Origin: an uncultured Dokdonia sp.
Lineage (GTDB): Bacteria > Bacteroidota > Bacteroidia > Flavobacteriales > Flavobacteriaceae
Length of the DNA: 48,085 bases
Assembly: GCA_913060645.1 (NCBI GenBank)
Contig: CAJXSW010000008.1
Location: forward strand, 1-48,085
Direction: 5' to 3'
The notes under the pieces are model-generated. The model worked only from the letters and a program-made list of their open reading frames with translations. It ran no database searches and had not been told where the DNA came from. A program made the position numbers and the translations under genes. This document shows, in pieces, positions 7,673 to 16,422 of this stretch. Positions within the stretch are counted from its first letter, which is position 1; every line of letters starts with the position of its first letter.

Positions 7673-9259
7673 ATGAAAAAATATTTCAATTATATAGCAC
7701 TTCCGGCACTTGCACTTGGGCTCGTTGCATGTGAGCCAGAATTTGACAACGATATTACAGAGAATCAGGATTTTTACACTAGTGGTAGTGCTGATTTCTC
7801 AAGCTACGTTTCTGTAGGAAACTCTCTTACTGCAGGTTTTGCAGATGGAGCTTTGTACATCACAGGTCAAGAAAACTCTTATCCTAACATTATGGCGCAG
7901 CAGTTTGCGCTTGCAGGAGGAGGTAGTTTCTCTCAACCACTAGTAAGCGATAACCTTGGTGGACTTACTTTAGGAGGTATGCAAATTACAGAAAATCGTT
8001 TTGTACTTGCTACAGATGCAGAAGGTAACCCAGGACCTGCACGTCTTACGGGAACTCCTACTACAGAGGTTTCAAATATTGTTGCGGGACCATTTAATAA
8101 CGTAGGTGTACCAGGAGCAAAAAGTTTTCACCTTGTAGCACCAGGTTACGGTAATGTTGCTGGTGTAGCCACAGGTCAAGCAAACCCTTATTTTGCTCGT
8201 TTTGCTAGTTCAGCAAATACGACAGTTATGGCAGAAGCAGTTGCTGCAAATCCTACATTCTTTTCTTTATGGATAGGTAACAACGACATCTTAGGTTTTG
8301 CAACATCAGGTGGAGCAGGAGCAGATCAAGCAGGGAATTTAGATCCATCTACTTATGGACCTAATGACATCACAGATCCTAACGTATTTGCAAGTGTATA
8401 CTCTCAAGAGGTTGCGGCACTTACAAGCACGGGGGCACAAGGTGCATTGATAAACATTCCAGATGTAACTTCTATTCCGTTCTTTACAACGGTTCCTTCT
8501 CAAGCAATACCGCTAGATGAGGAAACAGCAGCAACACTTAACGCTAGTTTTGCAGCTTATAACACACAAGTATTGCCAGGACTTGCTTCTTTTGGGGTTA
8601 TTACAGCAGAAGAAGCTGCTGCTCGCCAAATTAACTTTAGTGCAGGAGCAAACTTTATCACTATTCAAGATGAAGATTTAACTGATATTTCAACTATTGT
8701 TCAAGGAGCGCCTTTTAACTTAGATCCTATTACAGCTGCATTATTATCTCAGTTACGTCAAACTACAAATGATGATTTAATTCCACTTACAACTGCTGGA
8801 GTTTTAGGAACTATAGATGAGGCTTATGTAGGATTCTTAGTCTCTCAAGGTCTTCCTGTTGAACAAGCTGGTTTACTAGCTATTAACGGTGTGTCTAGAC
8901 CATTACAAGATCAGTTTGTACTTACTACGCAAGAGCAAGCATTAGTAACTGCAGCACAAACTCAATATAATGCAACTATCCAGGCGCTAGCAAGTGCTAA
9001 CGGACTTGCTTATGTAGATGCTAGAACTGCGCTACAAAATGTAGCAAACGGTGGTGTTGCTTTTAGTGGTGGTATTCTCTCTTCACAATTTGTGACAGGA
9101 GGTGCATTCTCACTAGATGGAGTACATCCATCACCTAGAGGTTATGCTTTTACTGCAAACGCTGTTATCAGTGCTATTAATAATACATATGGATCAACGA
9201 TTCCAGGTGTAGATATAGGTGACTATGCGACGGTAACAATAAGCAATGATGTAAACTAG
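7673..9259 (+). CDS. SGNH/GDSL hydrolase lipoprotein
   Basis: A 528-aa predicted surface or periplasmic lipoprotein. The signal peptide ends in the lipobox LVAC (Cys20). SGNH blocks are visible: VGNSLTAGFADG (block I, nucleophile Ser), WIGNNDILG (block III, Asn), and DGVHPSPRGYAF (block V, catalytic Asp and His). The central part is rich in Ala/Gly/Gln and longer than a minimal esterase. Start is the ATG at 7673; the TTG just before it is unlikely. It follows the FadL-type gene, and a strong terminator lies 22 bases downstream, so the two form a transcription unit. Esterase or lipase activity is inferred from the motifs. Confidence 0.88.
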   Translation: MKKYFNYIALPALALGLVACEPEFDNDITENQDFYTSGSADFSSYVSVGNSLTAGFADGALYITGQENSYPNIMAQQFALAGGGSFSQPLVSDNLGGLTLGGMQITENRFVLATDAEGNPGPARLTGTPTTEVSNIVAGPFNNVGVPGAKSFHLVAPGYGNVAGVATGQANPYFARFASSANTTVMAEAVAANPTFFSLWIGNNDILGFATSGGAGADQAGNLDPSTYGPNDITDPNVFASVYSQEVAALTSTGAQGALINIPDVTSIPFFTTVPSQAIPLDEETAATLNASFAAYNTQVLPGLASFGVITAEEAAARQINFSAGANFITIQDEDLTDISTIVQGAPFNLDPITAALLSQLRQTTNDDLIPLTTAGVLGTIDEAYVGFLVSQGLPVEQAGLLAINGVSRPLQDQFVLTTQEQALVTAAQTQYNATIQALASANGLAYVDARTALQNVANGGVAFSGGILSSQFVTGGAFSLDGVHPSPRGYAFTANAVISAINNTYGSTIPGVDIGDYATVTISNDVN

Positions 9260-9281
9260 AATACGTTTACTAATAATATGT

Positions 9282-9312
9282 AAAAAGCGCCTTTTTAAAG
9301 GGCGCTTTTTTT
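9282..9312 (+). terminator. Rho-independent terminator after the GDSL gene
   Basis: Stem AAAAAGCGCC (9282-9291) pairs with GGCGCTTTTT (9301-9310) and runs into a T tract. Confidence 0.85.
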
Positions 9313-9325
9313 ATGTGTAAATTTG

Positions 9326-9341
9326 CGCTTTCGCGAAAGCG
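9326..9341. repeat. Dispersed palindrome copy 3 (intergenic)
   Basis: Perfect CGCTTTCGCGAAAGCG placed between the preceding terminator and the start of the small membrane protein gene at 9363, so it is not that terminator. Confidence 0.9.
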
Positions 9342-9362
9342 TAACCCTTAAAACTCAATCTT

Positions 9363-9713
9363 ATGAAATCTATAATCAAAATTTTACTAACAGCCGTTGC
9401 GGTAGTAGTGCTTTCAAAGCTGCTTCCAGGTGTTGCTGTAGATGGTTTTGTGACGGCGATTATTGTCGCTATAATACTAGCATTGCTTAAATTTATCGTG
9501 AGACCTATACTAGTCATACTTACATTGCCGGTGACGATTTTGACCTTTGGATTGTTCCTTTTTATCATCAATGCTTTCATAATCTTGATAGCAGATTACT
9601 TTATAGGAGGCTTTTCGGTGAGTGGTATTTGGGTGGCATTACTCTTTAGTATCTTACTTAGTATTTTTCAAAGTATATTGTTTTCACTTATTAAAGACGA
9701 CAGCAAGAGCTAG
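9363..9713 (+). CDS. Phage-holin-4-like / YvlD-type small membrane protein
   Basis: A 116-aa, almost entirely hydrophobic protein with about four membrane helices. The central motif FIVRPILVILTLPVTILTFG carries the charged-proline pattern of the family annotated 'phage holin family protein' (YvlD-like). Despite that name these are usually chromosomal proteins of unknown function, and no phage genes are nearby. It sits alone between a terminator and the tig promoter. Role unknown. Confidence 0.8.
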   Translation: MKSIIKILLTAVAVVVLSKLLPGVAVDGFVTAIIVAIILALLKFIVRPILVILTLPVTILTFGLFLFIINAFIILIADYFIGGFSVSGIWVALLFSILLSIFQSILFSLIKDDSKS

Positions 9714-9732
9714 TTAAGCACATCTTAAAAGA

Positions 9733-9763
9733 TTGTTGTACTCGTAAAAATATTGTATTTTTG
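9733..9763 (+). promoter_or_regulatory. tig promoter (-33 TTG and -7 TATTTTTG)
   Basis: TTG at 9733-9735 is spaced 20 bases from TATTTTTG at 9756-9763, close to the Bacteroidetes primary sigma consensus. The -7 box ends 21 bases before the tig ATG, which argues against any translation start upstream of 9785. Confidence 0.65.
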
Positions 9764-9784
9764 CGCCCTCAAAATTACATCATA

Positions 9785-11107
9785 ATGAATATTACAAAAG
9801 AGCAAATAGACGACCTGAACGCAGTAGTAAAGGTAGAAATCGTTAAAGAAGATTATAACGAGAAAGTAGAGTCTATCCTTAAAAACTACCGTAAAACGGC
9901 AAATATTCCTGGTTTTAGAAAAGGTCATGTCCCAATGGGAATGATTAAAAAGCAGTATGGAACAGCAGTGAGAGTTGATGAGGTAAATAAAATACTTCAA
10001 GAGGCTTTAGGTAAGTTTTTACAGGAAGAAAAGCTAGATGTGTTAGGTAATCCACTTCCTAAAAACCAAGAAGGTTTTGATTGGGATGCAGACGACTATA
10101 ATTTTGAATTTGAATTAGGAATGGCTCCTAAGTTTGATGTAAATCTGACTCCTAAGAAAGCCGTTACAAGTTATAAAATCAAAGTAGATGACAAGATGGT
10201 AGATAGCCAGGTCACTACCATAAGAAAGCAATACGGTACGCTAGTTTCTCAAACTGAAGTAGCAAAGGATAGTGAAATCACTGGTACTTTTGTAAACGAA
10301 GAAGCGGGAATTGATAACCAAGCGACTTTTGAAATAGAGCAAGTAAAAGGTAAGAAGAATGTAGATGCATTAGTAGGAGCAAAGCCTGGTGATGTAATTA
10401 CGTTAAAAACTAAAAGTTTATTTTCTGAGCCAGGAACTTACCAGGCGGCTTTAAAGATCTCTGAAGATCAAGCAAAAGAAATGAATGCAGAAGTTACCTT
10501 TACACTGGCCGAAACAAATAAGCGTGAGCAAGCAGATCTTAATCAAGAGCTTTTTGATAAATTATTTGGTAAGGATGTTGTAAAAAGTACAACGGAGCTT
10601 AAAGAGAAGATTAAAGAAGATGGTGAGCGCCAGTTTGTACAACAGAGCGATCAACAACTTATGAATGACGTTACTGAGCGTCTTATTGATGAAACTAAGT
10701 TTGACCTTCCTTCAGACTTTCTTGCTAGATGGATAAAATCTAGTGGTGAGAAGCCTATGACAGATGAGGAGGCAAAAGAAGAGTTTACTCGTTCTGAAAA
10801 AGGTTTAAGATGGCAGCTTATAGAAGGGAAAGTAGTTACAGATAATAAACTTCAAGTAACTTTTGAAGAATTAAAAGACTACGCAAAAGATATGATCAAA
10901 GGGCAAATGATGCAGTATGGTCAAATGAACCCTGAAGATAAAGAACTAGAAGATATCGCAGCACGTATCCTTGGTAATCAAGAAGAAGTAAAGCGCTTAT
11001 CTGAGCAGTTTATGAATGTAAAAATGCTTGCATTCTTTAAAGAAAATGTAAAACTTAAGGAGAAGGAAGTAACCTTTGACGAATTTGTTAAGGAAGTTTA
11101 CAATTAG
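9785..11107 (+). CDS. tig: Trigger factor (ribosome-associated chaperone)
   Basis: Ribosome-bound chaperone that shields nascent chains. It is 440 aa from the ATG at 9785 (MNITKEQID). A longer frame from 9761 would begin inside the promoter and is rejected. The ribosome-docking signature GFRKGHVPMGMIKKQYG lies near residues 38-54. The middle region corresponds to the PPIase (FKBP-like) domain but looks diverged from classical FKBP, as is common in Bacteroidota. The long helical C-terminal arm domain ends KEVTFDEFVKEVYN. clpP and clpX follow, the classic tig-clpP-clpX order, linking folding to degradation. Confidence 0.94.
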   Translation: MNITKEQIDDLNAVVKVEIVKEDYNEKVESILKNYRKTANIPGFRKGHVPMGMIKKQYGTAVRVDEVNKILQEALGKFLQEEKLDVLGNPLPKNQEGFDWDADDYNFEFELGMAPKFDVNLTPKKAVTSYKIKVDDKMVDSQVTTIRKQYGTLVSQTEVAKDSEITGTFVNEEAGIDNQATFEIEQVKGKKNVDALVGAKPGDVITLKTKSLFSEPGTYQAALKISEDQAKEMNAEVTFTLAETNKREQADLNQELFDKLFGKDVVKSTTELKEKIKEDGERQFVQQSDQQLMNDVTERLIDETKFDLPSDFLARWIKSSGEKPMTDEEAKEEFTRSEKGLRWQLIEGKVVTDNKLQVTFEELKDYAKDMIKGQMMQYGQMNPEDKELEDIAARILGNQEEVKRLSEQFMNVKMLAFFKENVKLKEKEVTFDEFVKEVYN

Positions 11108-11134
11108 AATACTTCCTATATAATAAGTATCTTT

Positions 11135-11171
11135 AAAGCGTTTTACTTGTATTAGTAAAACGCTTTTTTTT
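11135..11171 (+). terminator. Strong hairpin terminator between tig and clpP
   Basis: A 12-bp perfect stem, AAAGCGTTTTAC (11135-11146) with GTAAAACGCTTT (11155-11166), followed by a T run. It ends only about 24 bases before the clpP start. Confidence 0.8.
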
Positions 11172-11194
11172 AAAATATATATTGCTATAAAAAT

Positions 11195-11869
11195 ATGGAT
11201 TACGGAAAAGAATTTAAAGATTTTGCAATCAAAGATCAGGGTGTAAACTCTAATTATTACGATAAAATTATTACGAGTATGTTGCCACAAGGCCTTACTC
11301 CTAATATCATTGAAGAGCGCCAGATGAACATCGCTATCTTTGATGTATTCTCTCGTTTAATGATGGATCGCATCATCTTCTTGGGAACAGGAATTAATGA
11401 TCAGGTTGCAAATATTGTACAGGCACAGTTACTATTTTTAGAAAGTACAGATGCAAATAAGGATATTCAGATTTACATCAACTCTCCAGGAGGAAGTGTG
11501 TATGCTGGTCTAGGTATTTATGATACAATGCAGTTTATCAAGCCAGACGTTGCTACCATCTGTACAGGTATGGCAGCATCTATGGGAGCTGTATTACTTT
11601 GTGCAGGAGCAAAAGGTAAGCGTAGTGGTTTACCACATAGCCGTGTGATGATTCACCAGCCTATGGGTGGAGCACAAGGTCAAGCATCAGATATCGAGAT
11701 TACTGCAAAGGAAATCTTGACACTTAAAAAGGAACTTTACGATATTATCGCAAAGCATTCTGGTCAGGATTACGATAAGGTATATAACGATAGTGATCGT
11801 GATTACTGGATGAAGGCAGATAAAGCGCTTGAGTATGGTATGATAGATGAAATATTGAAGAGAGACTAA
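11195..11869 (+). CDS. clpP: ATP-dependent Clp protease proteolytic subunit
   Basis: Serine peptidase that forms the tetradecameric ClpP barrel. It is 224 aa. The catalytic triad is visible: Ser129 in GMAASMGA, His154 in MIHQPMGG, and an Asp (about 202) in SDRDYW. The N-terminal extension MDYGKEFKDFAIKDQG before VFSRLMMDRIIFLG is typical of Flavobacteriia, supporting this start. It lies between tig and clpX. The terminator just upstream means expression needs read-through or a short local promoter in 11167-11194. A palindrome copy separates it from clpX. Confidence 0.96.
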   Translation: MDYGKEFKDFAIKDQGVNSNYYDKIITSMLPQGLTPNIIEERQMNIAIFDVFSRLMMDRIIFLGTGINDQVANIVQAQLLFLESTDANKDIQIYINSPGGSVYAGLGIYDTMQFIKPDVATICTGMAASMGAVLLCAGAKGKRSGLPHSRVMIHQPMGGAQGQASDIEITAKEILTLKKELYDIIAKHSGQDYDKVYNDSDRDYWMKADKALEYGMIDEILKRD

Positions 11870-11878
11870 TGAGGTTTA

Positions 11879-11894
11879 TGCTTTCGCGAAAGCG
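11879..11894. repeat. Dispersed palindrome copy 4 (clpP-clpX gap)
   Basis: Exact core at 11882-11891, one mismatch in the outer arm. It lies in the 51-base gap between clpP and clpX. Confidence 0.88.
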
Positions 11895-11920
11895 TATAAT
11901 ATCTCAAAACAGTAAATAAA

Positions 11921-13153
11921 ATGGCAAAGGAAGATTTAGAATGTTCATTTTGTGGTAGAAAAAAACCAGAGACTAGCTTACTAATTGCTGGGCTTGACGC
12001 GCACATCTGTGATAGATGTATCGAGCAAGCACATGGTATTGTGATAGAAGAGTCTAAGGATGTTGCTACAAATGATCTTGAAGGAGAGCTTAAGTTAAGA
12101 AAGCCACAAGAAATTAAAGAGTTTCTTGATGGGTACGTTATAGGTCAAGAATTTACAAAAAGAGTAATGTCTGTAGCGGTATACAACCACTACAAGCGAT
12201 TATTGCAGCCTGCGACAGATGATGATATAGAGATCCAGAAGAGTAACATCGTGATGGTGGGACAAACAGGAACTGGTAAAACACTTATTGCAAAGACAAT
12301 CGCTCGTATGCTTAATGTGCCTCTTGCTATTGTAGATGCTACAGTGCTTACAGAAGCAGGTTATGTAGGTGAGGATGTTGAAAGTATTTTGACACGTCTT
12401 CTACAAGCAGCCGACTATAATCTTGAAAAAGCACAGAGAGGAATCGTTTTTATAGATGAGATAGATAAGATCGCGCGTAAGAGTGATAATCCATCTATTA
12501 CTCGTGATGTGAGTGGAGAAGGTGTGCAACAGGCGTTATTAAAGCTGTTAGAAGGAACCGTAGTAAACGTACCGCCTAAGGGAGGACGTAAGCATCCAGA
12601 TCAAAAGTTTATTGAGGTAGATACAGAGAATATCTTATTTATCGCTGGAGGAGCCTTTGATGGTATTGAACGCCACATTTCTAAGCGTTTAAATATGCAA
12701 GCAATGGGGTTTGTGGCTAGTAAAAGTGAAGATGTAGTAGAGAAGGATAATATGCTTAAATATATTATTCCTAAGGATCTTAAAGATTTTGGTCTTATCC
12801 CAGAAATCATAGGTCGTCTACCAGTATTAACACACATGGACCCACTAGATGCTGGAACATTGAGAGCTATCCTTACAGAGCCTAAAAATGCTATTATAAA
12901 GCAGTATAAAAAGCTTTTTAGCATGGATGATATAGAGCTTACCATTACAGATGAAGCTTTGGATTATATGGTAGGTAAAGCTATTGAGTACAAACTTGGT
13001 GCAAGAGGATTGCGTAGTTTATGCGAGGCCATCCTTACAGATGCTATGTTCGATCTTCCTAGTTCTGACGAGAAATCGCTGAATGTAACTAAGACGTACG
13101 CAGAGGGTAAATTGAATAAATCTACGCTCAAAAAATTGAAAGCAGCTTCATAA
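11921..13153 (+). CDS. clpX: ATP-dependent Clp protease ATP-binding subunit ClpX
   Basis: AAA+ unfoldase that feeds substrates to ClpP. It is 410 aa. The N-terminal zinc-binding domain has Cys8, Cys11, Cys30 and Cys33 (CSFCG...CDRC). The Walker A motif GQTGTGKT is at 114-121 and the Walker [13 protein letters not shown] follows. The ISREGxxG region typical of ClpX reads here as [14 protein letters not shown]. The C-terminal D2 domain with sensor 2 (GARGLRS) is complete. A hairpin terminator follows 22 bases later. Confidence 0.97.
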   Translation: MAKEDLECSFCGRKKPETSLLIAGLDAHICDRCIEQAHGIVIEESKDVATNDLEGELKLRKPQEIKEFLDGYVIGQEFTKRVMSVAVYNHYKRLLQPATDDDIEIQKSNIVMVGQTGTGKTLIAKTIARMLNVPLAIVDATVLTEAGYVGEDVESILTRLLQAADYNLEKAQRGIVFIDEIDKIARKSDNPSITRDVSGEGVQQALLKLLEGTVVNVPPKGGRKHPDQKFIEVDTENILFIAGGAFDGIERHISKRLNMQAMGFVASKSEDVVEKDNMLKYIIPKDLKDFGLIPEIIGRLPVLTHMDPLDAGTLRAILTEPKNAIIKQYKKLFSMDDIELTITDEALDYMVGKAIEYKLGARGLRSLCEAILTDAMFDLPSSDEKSLNVTKTYAEGKLNKSTLKKLKAAS

Positions 13154-13175
13154 TAATGAGGTTACATAAATAGAA

Positions 13176-13206
13176 TAAAAAGGTACTCTTATGAGTGCCT
13201 TTTTTT
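13176..13206 (+). terminator. Terminator after clpX
   Basis: Stem AAAAAGGTACTC with GAGTGCCTTTTTT (one G-T wobble), loop TTAT, then a T run. Confidence 0.8.
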
Positions 13207-13260
13207 ATGGTTTTGAGTTAGCGTTTTAGGTTTTAAAAGGAGAATGTATTGTGGTGAGTA

Positions 13261-13276
13261 CGCTTTCGCGAAAGCG
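13261..13276. repeat. Dispersed palindrome copy 5 (convergent intergenic)
   Basis: Perfect 16-mer that extends to the full 20-bp TACGCTTTCGCGAAAGCGTA (13259-13278), between the convergent clpX and GH3 genes and separate from the clpX terminator. Confidence 0.92.
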
Positions 13277-13349
13277 TAAAAACCCAATGATTTCGCTTGG
13301 CGATTATATTTTTCACATAAGAATTAGCATGAGAATGCCGATTGCAATG

Positions 13350-14861
13350 CTATGCAAGCTCAAGTAGTGCTTCTACAAAATCCCTTTTGTTTGATAATCT
13401 AGGTACTTTGTGCTGGCCGCCAAGCTTATTATTTTTTCTAAGCCAGTCATAAAATAGATTTTCTCTAGCACTATGAATCGTGGGCGCGTTTAAGGTAGTG
13501 TTATTAAAACGCTTTGCTTGATAATCACTGTTTACTTCTTGAAGTGCAAGATCTAGTTTGTGATTAAATAGTGCGATATCCTCAGGTGGATTCTTAAATT
13601 CTATAATCCACTCGTGAGCACCCTTTTCCTTTCCTTCCATGAATATAGGCGCGGCGGTATAGTCTTTTATTTCGGAGCCTGTCTCTCTAGTCGCTTTTTT
13701 AAGCGCTTCTTCTGCATTCTCAATGATAAGCTCTTCTCCAAAAACGTTGATGTGATGTTTTGTTCTCCCCGTAACTTTAATTCTATACGGGCTGGTGCTT
13801 GTAAATCTTACGGTGTCACCTATTTTATATCTCCATAAACCAGCGTTTGTAGTGATAATAATCGCATAATTTACTCCTACTTCTACCTCTGTAAGTGGTA
13901 TTACGTTTTGTCCAGGAGTTCCATAGTTCGTCATGGGTATAAATTCATAAAAAATACCATAATCGAGCATGAGCAATAATTCCTTAGAGTCGTTCTGACC
14001 TTGTATAGCAAAAAAGCCTTCTGAGGCATTGTAGATCTCGTAATACTTAAAAGAATTAGACGGAATCAATTTTTGATATTGCTCCATGTAAGGATCAAAA
14101 CTAACACCTCCATGAAAGTAAACCTCAAGGTTAGGCCAGACTTCAAGTAAATTTGATGCACCAGTAGTTTCAAGAACATTATTTAATAAAACTAGCATCC
14201 AAGAAGGAACTCCAGAGAGGCTAGTTACATCTTGCTGGATAGTCTCGTCTACAATGGCTTGCATCTTGGTTTCCCAATCACTTAGAAGTGAAACGCCATT
14301 AGTAGGCGTACTGCTGAACTCTGCCCAAAAAGGCATGTTATCAATCAGTATAGCCGATAAGTCACCATAAACAGTTCCATTATCTTGATACAACTGCTTG
14401 CTGCCGCCTAGTCTTAGTCCTTTACCAGAAAATAGCTGTGAGCCTTCGTTATTATTGAGATACATGCACAATAAATCCTTACTAGCTGCATAGTGGCATT
14501 TTTCAAGTGATTCTGGACTTACGGGAATGTACTTGCTACGAGCATTTGTTGTACCGCTACTTTGTGCAAACCATTTTATAGGAGTAGGCCACATTATGTT
14601 TGTCTCACCTTTGCGGCTACGCTCTATATATTTTTGATTTTCCTCATAAGAAGTCACTGGAATGCGGTCTGCAAACTCACGATATGATTTTATAGATTTA
14701 AAGTCATAAGCTCTACCTATCTCGGTATCTTTTGCTTTCTCTATGAGTTTAGTGCGCAATTCTTCTTGAACCTCAGAGGGGTACTTCATAAAAAGCTCCA
14801 TCTGGTGAATGCGTTTTTTTAAGAACCAAGAAGCAATGGAATGCACTAAAGGGATAGCCAT
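13350..14861 (-). CDS. GH3-family acyl-adenylating enzyme
   Basis: A 503-aa protein of the GH3 group, ATP-dependent acyl-acid amido synthetases known from plant hormone conjugation; the bacterial members have no settled substrate. The motifs are clear: the phosphate-binding loop FAQSSGTTNARSKYIPVS near residues 107-124, the EIYNASEGFFA block near 272, LWRYKIGDTVRF near 350, and GRTKHHINVFGEEL before the C-terminal domain. No signal peptide. It is divergent from a DUF2797 gene with about 100 bases between, an arrangement I recall from other Flavobacteriia. Bacterial substrate unknown. Confidence 0.88.
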   Translation of the reverse strand: MAIPLVHSIASWFLKKRIHQMELFMKYPSEVQEELRTKLIEKAKDTEIGRAYDFKSIKSYREFADRIPVTSYEENQKYIERSRKGETNIMWPTPIKWFAQSSGTTNARSKYIPVSPESLEKCHYAASKDLLCMYLNNNEGSQLFSGKGLRLGGSKQLYQDNGTVYGDLSAILIDNMPFWAEFSSTPTNGVSLLSDWETKMQAIVDETIQQDVTSLSGVPSWMLVLLNNVLETTGASNLLEVWPNLEVYFHGGVSFDPYMEQYQKLIPSNSFKYYEIYNASEGFFAIQGQNDSKELLLMLDYGIFYEFIPMTNYGTPGQNVIPLTEVEVGVNYAIIITTNAGLWRYKIGDTVRFTSTSPYRIKVTGRTKHHINVFGEELIIENAEEALKKATRETGSEIKDYTAAPIFMEGKEKGAHEWIIEFKNPPEDIALFNHKLDLALQEVNSDYQAKRFNNTTLNAPTIHSARENLFYDWLRKNNKLGGQHKVPRLSNKRDFVEALLELA

Positions 14862-14901
14862 AAAGTTGGTATATTTACACGTATATAACGGGATAGGTTA
14901 T

Positions 14902-14917
14902 TGCTTTCGCGAAAGCT
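14902..14917. repeat. Dispersed palindrome copy 6 (divergent intergenic)
   Basis: Perfect inner 14-mer GCTTTCGCGAAAGC with both outer bases changed. It lies in the divergent promoter region between GH3 and DUF2797 genes. Confidence 0.88.
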
Positions 14918-14962
14918 AATTTAACCTTATTTCCCCACATTTTGTAATCAAAGTTTTCTTAA

Positions 14963-15760
14963 ATGCAATACCAAGGTGTCCTTAGAAAAATGCAAACGGA
15001 GCACACAGATCCTATAAATTACTATTTAGTAATGGATGGTGACTTCATACAAATGAATCAACTCTTAGGAAAAAGGTTGCATATAGAATTTGTAGGATAC
15101 GAATGCCTCGCTTGTGGAGAAAATAAAAAGATTTTCCGTCAGGGGTATTGCTATGATGATTTTTATAAAGTTCCACAAGCTGCCGATTGGATTATGAAAC
15201 CTGAGCTTTCTAAAGCCCATCTAGGAGAAGAGGAACGAGATCTAGAATATGAGAAGAAGGTACAATTACAGCCGCATATTGTTTACCTAGCAAACTCAAG
15301 CAATGTAAAAGTTGGAGTCACTCGTAAGACACAAGTGCCTACAAGGTGGATAGATCAAGGTGCTCATGAAGCAGTAGAAATTGTTGAAGTGCCTAATAGA
15401 TACCTGGCTGGTATAACAGAACTAGCGCTTAAAGAGCATGTCTCAGATAAGACTAACTGGCGCAAGATGCTCAAAAATGATATAGAAGATGTAAGCCTAG
15501 CAGAATATCGCGATGAACTTAAAAAGTATATTCCAGAAGAAGCGCAGCAGTATTTTATACCTAGCAATGAAGAAACTCACATTCACTTTCCAGTAGATAG
15601 GTATCCGGAAAAGTTGAAAACACTTAATCTTGATAAAACTCCTGCTTATGAAGGTGTACTAAAAGGAATTAAAGGGCAGTATCTCATTTTTGAAGATGAC
15701 ACTGTTTTTAACGTGCGCAGTTGGGAAGGATATGTGGTACGTCTAGAAGTGCTTTCTTAA
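14963..15760 (+). CDS. DUF2797 protein with GIY-YIG/T5orf172-like segment
   Basis: A 265-aa cytosolic protein matching the DUF2797 pattern. The N-terminal third has a possible metal site: CLACG near residue 44, followed by FRQGYCYDDFY. The middle reads HIVYLANSSNVKVGVTRKTQ followed by RWIDQGA, which resembles the first half of a GIY-YIG/T5orf172 nuclease-like domain (aromatic-hydrophobic strand, KVGxTR, R-W-x-x-GA). A complete catalytic set is not evident, so nuclease activity is not claimed. It is divergent from GH3. Its TAA overlaps the stop codon of the converging LysE gene by 3 bases. Confidence 0.75.
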   Translation: MQYQGVLRKMQTEHTDPINYYLVMDGDFIQMNQLLGKRLHIEFVGYECLACGENKKIFRQGYCYDDFYKVPQAADWIMKPELSKAHLGEEERDLEYEKKVQLQPHIVYLANSSNVKVGVTRKTQVPTRWIDQGAHEAVEIVEVPNRYLAGITELALKEHVSDKTNWRKMLKNDIEDVSLAEYRDELKKYIPEEAQQYFIPSNEETHIHFPVDRYPEKLKTLNLDKTPAYEGVLKGIKGQYLIFEDDTVFNVRSWEGYVVRLEVLS

Positions 15761-16377
15761 ATAACAGTCAGCTTGATAACTTGTATACAAGCTAATATTA
15801 TGAGGGTTATACCGATGTAACGATTAATGTTACTTCCTGAAGAAGATTTCTTTTTTTGAATATGAGTGCCAAATCTACTGTAGCCATAGAGTGTTGCAAC
15901 CTTTCCAATAAATACACCACTAAGGAATAAACCAAGCCATAATGCAGAGATAGATGCAGCGCTTGATAACCACTTGCCTAATAGAGAGAACACTAAAATC
16001 CAATAGATAAGTACAGGCGGGTTGATGACACTAAGTGTAAATCCTAGGAGGTATTTAGATGATTTTTTTTGTTTGGACTCAGTATTTTCTTTTTTGTTAA
16101 GTGTAAAGTAAAGCCCTACAGTTGCAAGAACTGCTGCAACTAAATATTGTACCCAAAGATTCATTTCAAAAAAATCTTGTACAACCATACCAGAGGAAAA
16201 TGCTATAAAGGCAAGTAATACCTCGCCTAGTCCAGCGCCATAACTTATTTTTAGAGACTCACGGTGTGATTCATTTAGGGATGTCTTAATTACAGCGAGA
16301 TTTGATGCGCCAGGAGGAAGTGCTCCCAGAATGGTAGCGATAATGCCAATAAGTAAAGCTATAAGAATCATAAACAC
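15757..16377 (-). CDS. LysE-family transporter, copy A
   Basis: A 206-aa integral membrane protein with about six helices and the LysE-type N-terminal motif LGALPPGASNLAVIKTSL, where the GPxxxN-like Pro/Gly-Asn cluster is characteristic. The family exports amino acids or other small solutes, but the substrate is unknown. It is a paralogue of the gene at 16423-17064: both share (L/H)xxxYGA(G/A)LGEV and a C-terminal IGxxLIxAxxxQxIKL. Its stop overlaps that of the DUF2797 gene. Confidence 0.82.
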   Translation of the reverse strand: MFMILIALLIGIIATILGALPPGASNLAVIKTSLNESHRESLKISYGAGLGEVLLAFIAFSSGMVVQDFFEMNLWVQYLVAAVLATVGLYFTLNKKENTESKQKKSSKYLLGFTLSVINPPVLIYWILVFSLLGKWLSSAASISALWLGLFLSGVFIGKVATLYGYSRFGTHIQKKKSSSGSNINRYIGITLIILACIQVIKLTVI

Positions 16378-16422
16378 TTAGTAGTGCGCTTTTATAAAAG
16401 CTTACTCATTATTACTCAAATA

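Noticed and set aside
9363-9713. Holin-like gene as a sign of prophage
   Set aside because: The family is mostly chromosomal (YvlD-like) and there are no lysis, capsid, integrase or repeat signs nearby.
9761-9784. Upstream start for trigger factor
   Set aside because: It lies within the -7 promoter box and adds residues foreign to the family.
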